This document shows, piece after piece, positions 10,851 through 21,174 of a stretch of DNA of 64,000 bases. Both the position numbers and the translations under genes were made by a program. Each line of letters begins with the position of its first letter. The stretch's first letter is position 1. Origin of the DNA: Dryocosmus kuriphilus (taxonomy: Eukaryota; Arthropoda; Insecta; Hymenoptera; Cynipidae); NCBI GenBank assembly GCA_038277395.1, contig CM076193.1, positions 179,170,469 through 179,234,468 on the forward strand, written 5' to 3'. The notes below the pieces were generated by a model. It had not been told where the DNA came from. It ran no database searches and worked only from the letters and a program-made list of their open reading frames with translations.

Positions 10851-13790
10851 CATGAGACCTTTTCGTTCTCTTATCGTTTCCAACTTCTTCATCCATCCCT
10901 CTCCCTGTCCATTCCCATTTAGAATCTCTTTCACTCTCTCTTCCACACATTTTTCTTCCTCTTCATCACCTGTACACCTTTCCAACACATGCACCCACGA
11001 TTCTTGCTCCTACCCACATATTCTCCACCGATTCTCCTTCTCGTTCATCCAGTACCTACTCTCTTTTACTCCCTCTCCCATTCTAAATCTCATCATTCTG
11101 TTCCATTTACTCTCCTTCTTTAACTTCTTAAAATATTCTGGCTCTCCTTCCCACTTTACCATCTTGTGCCAACTATTGTACCTTGAGTTCACGATTTTTG
11201 TCCATCTTTCCTCCCTTTGTCTCGCCAAAATCTCGTTCTCTATTCCTTTCCAATCTCTATTTTCCCATTCATACATCATTCTCTCCTCCTTGTGTACCTT
11301 TCTGCTTCCCCTTTCGACCCACCCATGTTCCCCCTTCTCTCTTTCTCTTCTATCTCCCTTGCACACGCTTGTGCGATCTTACTTCCTTCTCCCCTCCTTA
11401 GTTTTTCTTCAAAATTCCAAGCCCTTTTTAGCTGCCTTATTACCATTTTTTCTCGGCCTAAGTCTTCCCTCAAAATATAACCTGGGCAGCTTCATCCCAC
11501 CCCCATGACCCATCTCAAAAATCTTTCATGCATGCTTTCCACTCTCTTATATTCCTTCCATCCCCAAACTTCCATTCCATAACTCACCGCTGACCACACT
11601 AAAACATCAAACATCCATACTCTCATTCTCCAATCATCCTTGAATCTTCTCTTCCCCACACTTGGCCCATTACCTTACTTCCACACTCCAATCCCTTTCT
11701 TACCTGCAGCTCATTCCTTCCTCTTGTTTCGAACCAGTACCCAAGGTAACAAACTTCTTCTACCAATTCTACTACTTTGCAACACATCTTCCATTCATAC
11801 TCTATTCTACACCTCCTTTTTCTAAAACACATCATCTTAGTTTTCTTCACATTCACTGTTAAGTCTTTCTCTCTCACATATTCTTCAAATATTCTCATCA
11901 TTAGACTCATCCCTCTTTCATCATCTGCTATTAATACTATATCGTCCGCGTATGCTAGCGAATATAGCTTGCCATTTTCCAATTTCGTTCCACCTTTTCC
12001 TTTCCTTGCCAATTTCTCCTCTAAATCTGCTAGTAGAATACTGAATAGCAATGGACTTAGTGGACATTCCTACCTTAGACCTCTTCCCGTCCAAAACTCC
12101 TCTCCCTTCTTTTTCCCTATTCTTACCTTTATCCTAGTTTCTATAAATATCTCTTTTATGCTTTCTGCTAGGCTTTCTTCTATTCCTCTCTCTTTTAAGG
12201 CCTTCCATAGCAACCTTCTGTTGACTGAGTCAAACGACGCTTTCAGGTCTACAAAAAGTGCGACCAGTTTTCCTTTCTTCTGACCTAGGTTCCTGTTCAC
12301 TAAATAGTTAAGCACGTAAATGTTTTCTGCTGTCCCCATTCCTTTTCTAAAGCCTGTTTGGTGGCGTGGTATGCTTCCCCTTTCTTCGACCTGCCTTTCC
12401 AGCCTTTTCCTAAGCACCTCTGCGTAAACTTTGTAACCCACTGACATGATTGTAACCCCTCTATATTCTTACACATTTTCCCCTCTCCTTCCTTCATCAC
12501 TAGTACTATCACCACTGTCCGTCATACTTCTGGCCATCCTTCTCCTTTCCATACCTTATTACATATCCTCCACATCTCTTCTCTTACCCTTTCCCCACCA
12601 TATTTCAGTACTTCGTTCTCGATGCCATCCTCTCCTGTTGCCTTGTTTCGTTTCAATCTTGCGATTGCTCCATTTATCTCCTCCCTACTAATCACGTTTC
12701 CTCTGTCCCCATCCTCTGCAACTACCTTCCTCCCTTCTTCCCGCACCCTATTTCCCACACATCCTAGCAATCCCTTAAAGTATTCTGTCCACTCTGTCAT
12801 TTTTATTTCCTCGTTTATGCCCCTCTTTCTTCCTCTTTCCCTATTAATCACTTCTAATTCTCTCCCTTCCTTAACCGCTTTCTCCACCTCTTCCACGTAC
12901 CTTTCTTTCTCCCTTTGCTTCTTTTTGCTTAACATTTTCTCATGTTCTGTTTTCCCCTTGTTGTAGTCTACTTTCTTTATATCCCCTCTCCTCCATTTTC
13001 TAACACATTCTTTAATCTTTACTTTGCTCTCTCTGCACTCCACATCCCACCATCCTCTCTTACAGTTCTCTCCTTCATTTCTCGGTCTCACCTCATCCCT
13101 TACCTTGGCAAGCACGTCTTTAAGATTTTCTATGATCTTATCTATCCCTTCCTCTTCCATACCTCCAGGATTCTCATTTTCCATTCTTTCTGTAAATTCC
13201 CTTAACTTATCTTCCCCCCAATTTCCCATTTTTAATTTTATCTCCCCAGCTTCTCCCGTATCCCTTTTCCGCACTTTAGGCTTCTACCTGTCAATTGGGA
13301 AGTTCTCAAGTCCACGCATTAAGATCGCCTCCAATTAACACCAAATCCTCCTCCTTTTGTTTTGTCCACCTCTTTATCACATTTCGCCCTTCTTCATTTC
13401 TTCTCCTCCTATAAACACATACAATATTCACTTTTACTGTCCCCACTTTTATTCTTCTCACCATTATTCCCTTCCTTTTTACCGTATTCTCACGTTCTTC
13501 CTTTTTTATTACTAACTCCCTTCTAACCCCTGACACCATGCCACCCATACCCCTTCCTTTTACATTTTCCTTTCTTGCTCCTTGCATCTCCCATACATAG
13601 CCTCTTACAGGCATGTTTTCAGGCCCTTCCAGTCCTTCTCCTTCGTCCATGTTTCACTCATCATTATCACATCCCATTTTGGCCCTCCTTTCCAGAATGA
13701 TGTATTCATGTTCTTTAATTCTGCTAAATTCCAAAACGCCGCCTTGATTTCTCTCTTTTTGTCTATCCCTACTTTAATCCTTCCATGCAA
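10850..13790 (-). pseudogene. LINE E1 ORF2: APE endonuclease + reverse transcriptase (broken)
   Basis: Pieces in order are an EN start (AAFWNLAELKNM, MMSETW), EN middle ending GGDLNAWT at 13306, then a deletion removing the rest of EN. The linker and RT follow (13274-12522, with KATGEDGIENEVLKYGG), RT fingers to palm (12447-12070, LFVDLKASFDSVN motif A) and YADDIVLIADD motif C (12051-11623). The C-terminal part (11473-10850) is split into short frames and the zinc knuckle has lost its first Cys (W) and gained a stop. Both RT catalytic motifs are intact, but at least six frameshifts or stops plus the EN deletion make it non-functional. Confidence 0.85.
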
Positions 13791-15128
13791 TTCCTTTTCC
13801 TTTCATACCTCCTCTCCACCGTCGTTTCTGTGTCTTTACTATTTTCTTCAGTTCTCCTTCCCTTCTCTGGCAATTTTCTACCTTCCCATAGATTTTCTGC
13901 TTCCTGGTCCCACATCCACTCATTTCCATTTACCCATATCCTATATTTTCCAATCCTTATCCTTTCTCCTTTATTCCTCTCTGTCCATGCCCTGCGCTCT
14001 ATCGTCCATTCTCTCTCCCTCTCCACCCACGTCATATCATCCTCTATTCTCTCCCTTCTTCCTTTCAGCGCCTCTTTTTTCTCCATCACTTCATATGTTT
14101 CCTTCTCACTTCCCAGTTTTACTAACAGCAAACATTCCGTCTTATCCCTCCTTCCTATTCTTTTTACCTCTTCCACCCTTACTTGTACTCCGATGTCTTT
14201 TATCAGCTTCCTAACCTCCCTCTCTCCTGTTTCGCTTTCTGTTTTGATGCCTTTAATTTTTTTGTTTCTTTTTCTCTTTGCCCTTTCTGCTCCCTCCAGT
14301 CTCCTTTCCACTTGCCTCAATTTCCTGCTTAACCTCACATTATCCTCCTTCAATTGCTCACTACTTCCTCCTTTCTCCCTCATATTCTCATTCGTCACCT
14401 CCATTTTTCTTACTCTCTCCTCTATTTGTACCATTTCCCTCTTCCTATCTCACTCGTGCTTCCTCTGCCTCTCTTCTATACTTTCCAATTTACTCCATAC
14501 CTTTTCTTTTTCCAGTTACCAACGTTCATCCCAATCTTCCCACTTCTCTTTCACCTTCCTAACCTCCTCCCTAATAACCTCTTCCCCCTTTCTCTGCTTT
14601 TTTTTGAGCTTCTCATACGTCTCCTCCTTGAAGCTATTAATTGAGGCTTCTATTTTCTGAAAAGTATCTCCCTCCCCTTTCGTCCTTTCTGGGGTCTTTT
14701 TCTTCCATTTTGATTTTCTATTCTCTTTTTCTTTCGCCCATACATGCTCCTATTCTCTTTTCCTTTTATCCATCCCCGATATGTCCCCCGCTGCCGGTAG
14801 AGCTCCCCCTTCGTTGCCATTCCTCCAGCAAAGTCCTCGACCCCTCGTTGCTCGCCCTGTCTCTCTCTTCCCTTTCCACGGTCGTCTTCCTCTCCCTTCT
14901 TTTTCCTGTTCCGTTGGGCGTCATGAATTCATGTTCGCCACTGTGGCCACCGCTGACGTCCCTGCTCTCATCTATCACGCCTGTTGCATCGCCTCTATTC
15001 CGGCTTTCATTCGTTCCGCGTGAGTCTGAGCTACTTTCGGCCTTCTGCTGCCCTCTGTCTACCGGACTTCGTAATAACGACATTCTCTGCTCTACCTTAC
15101 CTTCCAATAATTGTCCAGCTCTATGCAC
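13769..15128 (-). pseudogene. LINE E1 ORF1: coiled-coil RNA-binding protein (broken)
   Basis: The N-terminal piece (15128-14766) is charged and Ser/Gly-rich with a stop after GGHIGDG. A middle piece with stops follows, then a 221-residue piece (14434-13769) with a heptad-like E/K/R coiled coil (about residues 1-55), an RRM-like region (KIKGIKTESETGER to LLLVKLGSEKE, residues 60-130) and a C-terminal region ending WVNGNEWMWDQE. This matches L1-type ORF1 organisation, which binds the element RNA. ORF1 ends overlapping the ORF2 start in another frame. Confidence 0.7.
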
Positions 15129-15538
15129 CTACCCCCTCACTTTCCCTTGCCGGTTAATTTCTTTCACCCATTTCCCTCTGCCTACAACGCACCCTCCTGA
15201 CGCCGAGCCTACACCCTCTCTGTGTCCACCCTTCTAACCTTTCCTCGCGCCCCTGGACCTTTCCACCCATTCGCTCAACTCCGCGCTGAGAGAAAATTTG
15301 CAACCTAACCTCAAACTCACCACTCATTCACTTGTCGCTTTTTTAACTCACTCTCACACTTTCTCTTACACTCCCATCACTCACGCTAAACTTTCAACCC
15401 TTTCTTTATCACATAAAACACTTTCCGCTTACTCACTCCACTCTCCCCTTCTGCTTATCCAAAAACGATCGCACTTCAAAAACTCCGTACCGACTCTATT
15501 GGCACTGGAAACGAAAGTCCCGGTAAATCTCTTATTCA

Positions 15539-15795
15539 TGATTTTTCTGTACACGGAAATCGTCTGCACATTAGCTTGCGCTGGATTATTTTTTTCAAGG
15601 TTTCATAAGAACTACTTTGTAGACGCGAACTAATTGTTAAAAACATTGGTTCTGGAGTACATATTAACAATTAGTTTGCAACGTCGTTGCAATCGGAGAA
15701 AATTTCTTTATACACTTATAATGCGTCAAATTCATGCAATAATTGACCCTTAAATTGGCAGACGCGAACTAATCATTATCAACTTTCTGTCACGG
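15539..15795. repeat. ~140-bp satellite, right part
   Basis: The units continue from the left side of E1: tcgtctgca near 15560, gacgcgaactaattgttaaaaac at 15619 and gcagacgcgaactaatc at 15758. The array stops at about 15795, where the segment shared with the 32-33 kb copy of the secreted-protein gene begins. Confidence 0.7.
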
Positions 15796-15863
15796 CCTCC
15801 CGGTCTATAAGGTTTAGAAGATCCTTCTAGAAAATTACAAAGTTAAATTTGAAGCAAACTTAC

Positions 15864-15896
15864 GTGGCGATTAATAGTCGTTAAGACCCACAGATT
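15864..15896 (-). other. Candidate 33-nt micro-exon downstream of the secreted-protein gene
   Basis: On the minus strand a pyrimidine tract ending CACTTCAG precedes 33 nt starting AATCTGTGGG, followed immediately by a strong GTAAGT donor (15863-15858). Only one of its three frames is open (NLWVLTTINRH), and its length is a multiple of three. The acceptor and following 20 bases are conserved in the decayed copy at about 32950. It lies after the TAG stop of exon 2, so it would be used only by alternative splicing or as a UTR exon. This is inference. Confidence 0.35.
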
Positions 15897-16001
15897 CTGA
15901 AGTGAAATGAGAACAAGTGAATTCAGTTAATTTTCAGTTATATTCAGGAATGTTACATATATTTTTCGTACATGTATAATGTTTATAAGTAGATTTCACA
16001 T

Positions 16002-16930
16002 CTACTCTTTTTGTGATCGATCTGGTGGCGGAGTTGATGGGGCTTGTTTCGGAGGTGAAGGCGCTGGTGACTGAGATGATGGGCCTGTTGTTCGGATGGG
16101 TATGCATGGTATCTGAGATGATCCAGGGCCCCCTTGAATGGGACGAACTAATCCTTGTTGGGAGTTAAGTATATCGCGAATCGACACATATTGTGGGTAA
16201 ACGTATGGAGTTGGACTACGAGGACTTGAATTACCTGGGCGTAAGTTGATATTAAAATTATTCCCTCCAGAACTTGGTCTTGAATCTATAAAAAAAAATG
16301 CAGACTTGTAGTGTGATGCTTTCGCACATACATTGTGTAAATGACTATGTTAATAATAATTTGAGCAAATTGGAATAAATGTTCAATATTTTCAAAAAAC
16401 GTACACCAGGGTACTTTTTCCAATTACCTCGCACCCCTACGAATTATTTCCTTTGGTAAGAAAGAAAACCCTAATCTTAGAGTTAATACCCAGGTGGTAA
16501 AATTCCATACTATCCTGACATGGATTCTAGTCTAAGAGCAACACAAATTAGAGAGTTAAAAAAAATGAAAGAATAACGAGTTTATATATTTTTCCAAATC
16601 ACAAGTTTCTACAAAAAATAAACAAATTGAGAAGTTTTTATAAATGATGACAAGAAAGAGGAATTTCTACAGAAACAAGGATATCTGATGTTTTTCGGAC
16701 ATACACATCTAAGGTATGTAATGAAAAAACTAGAGAAAGTGAGAAAATCTGCAAATTGAAATATGTTAACTATCGCCAAAATCAGGGGTCTCTTCCTCAC
16801 CAAGAAGAATTATTTATAGGGATGTTACGTTGTTAAATGAAATGGACTGAAATATATTGTTGCTCTTACCAACAGAAACAAATAAGAAACCCGCAATTGT
16901 AAGCAGCAACGCGCCAGTAACAAGCTTCAT
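16002..16930 (-). CDS. Small secreted Pro/Ser-rich protein, two exons
   Basis: Exon 1 is 16930-16870: ATG, then MKLVTGALLLTIAGFLFVSV, a typical signal peptide (K at position 2, about 15 hydrophobic residues). It ends at a GTAAGA donor in phase 1. The intron is 584 bp (16869-16286) and ends in a poly-pyrimidine tract plus ATAG. Exon 2 is 16285-16002, stop TAG. The joined frame is exactly 115 codons, 114 residues plus stop. The mature part begins near DSRPSSGGNN, is rich in Pro, Ser, Gly and Gln, has a single Cys (SQIPCIPIR), no transmembrane segment, and a tail of PSPPKQAPSTPPPDR. A TATA box and TCAGT initiator lie upstream. I do not recognise the family; an extracellular or glandular role is inferred. 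A decayed inverted copy lies at 32336-33050. Confidence 0.8.
16286..16869 (-). other. Intron of the secreted-protein gene
   Basis: The 584-bp AT-rich intron starts GTAAGAGCA and ends TTTTTTTTTATAG. Its 3' half (about 16286-16525) aligns with 32336-32543, including the acceptor tract, which shows that the decayed copy at 32.3 kb came from genomic DNA rather than from a spliced mRNA. A 64-codon open stretch inside it (16609-16803) has no supporting features. Confidence 0.75.
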
Positions 16931-16959
16931 CTTGCCAATAGAAGAATCTCGTAAAAGTG

Positions 16960-16996
16960 ACTGACAAATTTGGAATAAAATGGCTGGCTATTTATA
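16960..16996 (-). promoter_or_regulatory. TATA box and arthropod initiator of the secreted-protein gene
   Basis: On the minus strand TATAAATAG lies at 16996-16988 and TCAGT at 16964-16960. The predicted start (A at 16962) is 34 bp downstream of the first T of the TATA box and 32 bp upstream of the ATG. TCAGT is the common arthropod initiator. The pairing supports a focused, possibly tissue-specific promoter. Confidence 0.7.
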
Positions 16997-16999
16997 CTC

Positions 17000-17450
17000 C
17001 AGATTTTACGGAAAAACATTTCAGCGTTATCTGAATTTACGTAGTCATGATGACAGATGATTAAAAAAAAGTATAAGCTAAAACAAGTGATCATGATTTA
17101 CATAGCAGGTGCTATGATTATTTTTTTATACTGATAAGATCATAATGAAGTCTCAACGCAAAACAAAATCATAAAAAAATACAGATTTTACAGGAAAGCG
17201 AAAAAAACTTTATGTAAAATCGATTTTGCAATTATGGTAAGGAACAAAATTCCACTTTCGAGTTGAAGTATTACTTAGTCGATACATACATGTCATTTCA
17301 AAACTGCGTTAGAGAACATGCCACTTCGGGGAACAAATAAAAAATGCCACTTCGGTCTCTTTTTTCCGAAATGGCATTTTTTGCTGTAAAAATTTTTTTT
17401 TCTTTCTTTCTTGGTCCTTTTTTTCTAATTTGACATATTACAAGAAATAT
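17000..17450. other. Upstream region with an imperfect hairpin at 17339-17382
   Basis: No gene was seen. A 17-bp stem with one mismatch (AAAAAATGCCACTTCGG against CCGAAATGGCATTTTTT) surrounds a 10-base loop, and another copy of atgccacttcgg lies at 17318. A T-rich run follows. This may be a small inverted-repeat element in the 5' flank of the secreted-protein gene. Confidence 0.5.
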
Positions 17451-17454
17451 CTGC

Positions 17455-17606
17455 TCGCTTCGCGGGCACACTCTCAATGCGCGCTTCACTCGAGATAAGA
17501 GCGCGCCTATGGCGCGCGGATTGGTGGTGGTCGCGCTTTGCGCTCCGATATATTTAAGCCTCGCGCTTCACGCTCGGATGTTTTTTGTCCTTGCACATCA
17601 TGCTCG
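17455..17606. repeat. GC-rich block of short palindromes
   Basis: In an AT-rich setting this block has repeated small near-palindromes (gctcgcttcgcgggc, gcgcgcctatggcgcgc, cgcgctttgcgctc, cgcgcttcacgctcgg). It contains no reading frame and ends exactly where LINE E3 inserted. It is probably a short dispersed repeat; the class is not recognised. Confidence 0.5.
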
Positions 17607-17949
17607 GTATTCGTTACTTCTTCTTCTTCTTCTTCTTTATTCATAATGTGTCCCCTAAGGGTTTACATGCCCCTTTTCTCATACATCTTTTGCCTTATCT
17701 ATTACTATTTTATCCTTACATTTATTACACTTATTTTTAACTTTATTTACATTTCTATTCTACTTTCCGTTTCCTTACTCTAACGTTTATCATAATAAAA
17801 TAATAATAACAATAACGGCCGCTTTTCATGTACTCAGTTTTGCACAGTATTCGTACGTTCCCTTCACTTATATTATTCTTATTATCTAATCTAATTATCT
17901 ACTCTAATCTAATTATCTAATACATTTTACACCTTTCCATCAGACTTGA

Positions 17950-20900
17950 TTTCTTACACTTTCATTTCTCCTCACTCTTTCCTCTAGCTTCTTCCAATTC
18001 TTTCATCCATTCTTCCCCCATACCTTCCTCTCCTAAAATCCTACCCACATTCTCCTGCCAACTTCCTTTATCTTCCTTTCCTCTTCTACATCCATCCCAT
18101 ACATGTTCCCATGTTTCCTCCTCCCATTTACATAATCTGCATTCTCTGTTCTCCTTTTTTTCCCAGTACATTCCTTCCCTAACCTCATTACCCAGTCTAA
18201 ATCTTGCTATGCTTATCCATCTTCTTTCTCCCCACCCATTTCTCAAATACTATGGCAATCCTTCCTTTTTATCATCTTATACCATTTATTATACTTCGAA
18301 CTTTCAATCATCTCCCATCTTTCCATTAATTGTCTTTCCCCCTCTCTTCTCTCCACTTCTTCAAAGTTTATCTCTGCCCCCTCTCTTATACTTTTATCAC
18401 TGAGACACTCCTTCCTTTCTTCTTCCCATCTCGACAATTCCATTCTCCTCCCTCTCTTCTCCTCGACCTCCCTCAAACACTTTCTTGCCAACTCCCCACC
18501 CCTTTCATCTCTCAACTTCTCCTCAAATTTCCATGCCCTTTTCACTGCTTTAATACCTAGTTTTTCCCTTTGCGCTTCTTCTCTCACCATATATCCAGGC
18601 GTTCTCCAGTCCACTCCCAGCGTCCATCGTATGTACCTCTCTTGTAACCTTTCAATCTCCTCCCTTTCCTTCCAACCCCATACTTCTGCTCCATATCTTA
18701 CTACCGGCCATACTAGCGTATCAAATAGCTACATTCTTCTCTCCCAATCTTTCTTGAATCTTCTTTTCCCTATGCCCCATATCTGTTTCATTACCCCTGC
18801 CGCTCTCCTTATCCTTTCTCTCACATGTGCTCTTTGATCTCCATTATTCTGTACAGTGTATCCCACATATTTGAACTCCTTTACCTCTTCTATTTTCATT
18901 CCTTTCCACCTCCCTCTCCATACTTTTTTTCTTCCCCTCCTTTTCTAAACCTCATTATCTTTGTCTTTTCTTCATTTAACTTCAACTTTTTCTCATCCAA
19001 ATATTTTTCTAATCCTGTTATTAACCCTGCCATCCCTTCTTCGTCCTCTGCCATCACCACCAAATTGTCTGCATATGCCAGGGTATAAATCCTTTCACCT
19101 CCCAGCCTCACTCCCCCCCAACCTTTTTTTCTCATTTGTTCCTCCAAGTCTGATATCACTATATTAAATAGCAACGGGCTGAGCGGGCACCCTTGTCTCA
19201 CCCCTCTTGCCAACCAGAAACTCTCTCCTACTTGCTCTGCTATCTTTACTCTACTTTTTGTCTCTCTAAACATTTCCGATACTCTCTTTCTTAACCCCTC
19301 TCTTATCCCCTTTTTCACCATTACTTTTTCTATTTCTTCTCTCTCCAGTGAATCAAACGCTGCTTTCAGGTCCACAAACATTACTATCATTCCTCCTTTC
19401 TCTCGTTTAATCCTTTTATTCACCAAGTAATTCATCACATAAATATTATCCATCACCCCCATTCCTTTCCTGAATCCTGTCTGATTCGGTGGCACTATCT
19501 TTTTTTCCTCCACCTCTTTCTTTAATCTTTCCGCTAGAACCGAAATGTATAGCTTATACAGGGTCGGCATTAACGTCACTCCTCTATAACCTTTCACCTC
19601 CTCTCCTTTACCTTTTTTCACTATCGGCACCACTATCCCTTCTTTCCATAACTCTGGCCATCCTTCCCCTCTCCATACTCTATTGCACATTAACCATACC
19701 CATTCCTTTAGCTCTTCTCCCCCATATTTCCAAACTTCATTTGGAATCTCATCTACTCCAGGCGCCTTGTCATCCTTCATTGCTTCTATCACCTTGCTAA
19801 TTTCTTCCCTCGTTATCTCTTCTTCTTTATCTCTTTCCCTTCCTTCTTTATCTCCTTTCCTAATTTTCTTCTCTGCACCTCCTAACAATTCCATAAAATA
19901 TTTTTTCCACTCTTCCATTTCAATATCCTGGTTTACTCTTTTTCTTCTTTTCCTTTCTTTATTTACTATCTTCCACGCATCTTCCTCTGACCTTGCCTTC
20001 TCTACTTCTTCCTCGAATCTTTTATTTTCCTCCTCTTTTTTTCTGTCACACAACTCCATATATTCTCTTTTTTTCCTCCTGTATTCCTCTCCATTACCTT
20101 TTCCTTTTCTCCACTTTCTTAATTCCCTTCTCACTTGCCTCTTCTTCTCTTTACATTCCTCATCCCATCCATTTCTTCCTCCTTCTTTCCTATTTTCCTT
20201 TTTACTTGTTCCCTCCAATACTCTTTTTATCTTTCCTATCATTATTTCCATTTCTTCGTTTACATTACCCTCACCCATTTCCATATTCTTTATCCTTTCC
20301 TTAAATTGTTCCTTTCCTTCCCTTGACCACTCCCCTCTGTTTGTTCGTTTTACCCTTGTTTCCTTCTTGTTCTCGTTTTCACTTCCTTTTTCTCCCTCTA
20401 CTGTCACAATCACTGGGAAATGATCTGACTCCATATATTCCCCCACTTCTAGTTTCTTAATGGATTCTCTTACCTCCTCATCCACTATTACATAATCAAT
20501 CACCGTTCCCTTCTTTTCTCCTGGCCTCGTATATTCCCCTTCCTCATCTCCTTTTATACTTCCGTTTAAGATAAACCATCCTATTTCTTCTAGTCCCTTT
20601 AGCATTTTCCTTCCTTCCCCGTTTATCGTCTTGTCCTTTGATTTCCTTCCTCTCTCCTCTCCCCATTCCCTGCCACCTCTTTCTCCTGTCCTTGCATTAA
20701 AATCTCCTCCTATTATAAGCCTTACCTCTTCTTCATTTTCTTCAATCAGTTCTTTTATCTTCTCCCTTTTTTCCTGCATATCCCCATTTATATATACCCC
20801 TACTATCTTCCAACTCTCCTTCCCCGACTTCACCTCTTGCACTAATATTCCTTCCATTTCTTCCTTCCTCTCGTCCTTGCCTCTTATTTTTGTCATCATT

Positions 20901-21172
20901 TCCTTCCTCACTCCTATCGCTATACCTCCCATTGCTCTTCCTTTTTTATTCCTCTTCTTTGCATTTTGCGTCTTCCATACATAACCCTTTGGTAATCTTC
21001 CCTTTACCCTCTCCCATCCCTTTTCATCTACCCACGTTTCCGTCATTACCACTACTTCCCATTGTCTTATCTTTCTTAAAAATTCATTATCCTTTCTTTC
21101 CAGTCCTGCAATATTCCAATAGCACATCTTCCATTCCTTTTTTTCCCCACTTCTCTTCTTTTCCCCTTCCAC
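17950..21172 (-). pseudogene. LINE E3 ORF2: endonuclease, reverse transcriptase, zinc knuckle
   Basis: A continuous stretch (21172-18896) holds an APE-type endonuclease (CYWNIAGL, TETWVDEKGW, GGDFNARTGE near residue 157, SDHFPVIV near 249) and RT (KAPGVDEIPNEVW, NQTGFRKGMGV, FVDLKAAFDSL motif A near residue 600, RQGCPLSPLLFN, LAYADN motif C near 700). Frameshifts after 18896 break the C-terminal part, which continues at 18614-18243 and 18246-17962 with a CX2CX8HX4C knuckle (CRLCKWEE...H...C). Motif C reads YADN instead of YADD, which should abolish polymerisation. The frame is open upstream to a single TAG shared with ORF1; the first in-frame ATG is immediately before CYWN. Confidence 0.88.
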
Positions 21173-21174
21173 AA

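Larger units (their letters stand above)
10597..15521 (-). mobile_element. LINE E1, full-length but decayed non-LTR retrotransposon
   Basis: The element is bounded by a 17-bp target duplication, GGTAAATTTCTTATTCA at 10580-10596 and the same with one C/T change at 15522-15538. The 5' end is at 15521 and the 3' end at 10597. It has ORF1, ORF2 and a 3' UTR with the CCCGTAAAAGGG hairpin shared by E2 and E4. Both ORFs carry several frameshifts, and the EN domain lacks its central part near 13290. It is inserted in the ~140-bp satellite. Clade is uncertain: the combination of an L1-like ORF1, APE endonuclease and C-terminal zinc knuckle is seen, but no RNase H. Confidence 0.9.

Noticed and set aside
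10574..15240. Long plus-strand frames rich in Ser, Phe, Leu and Pro across the LINE regions (also 19.5-22.5, 49.0-51.5 and 58.6-61.8 kb)
   Set aside because: They are the antisense of the purine-rich LINE ORFs. Their composition follows from CT-rich sequence, and no domain or start context supports them.
16609..16803. 64-codon frame in the intron of the secreted-protein gene
   Set aside because: It is AT-rich, lacks conserved motifs and lies fully within a well-defined intron.
17455..17606. Horizontally acquired bacterial DNA
   Set aside because: The GC-rich block is made of short repeated palindromes and has no coding content.
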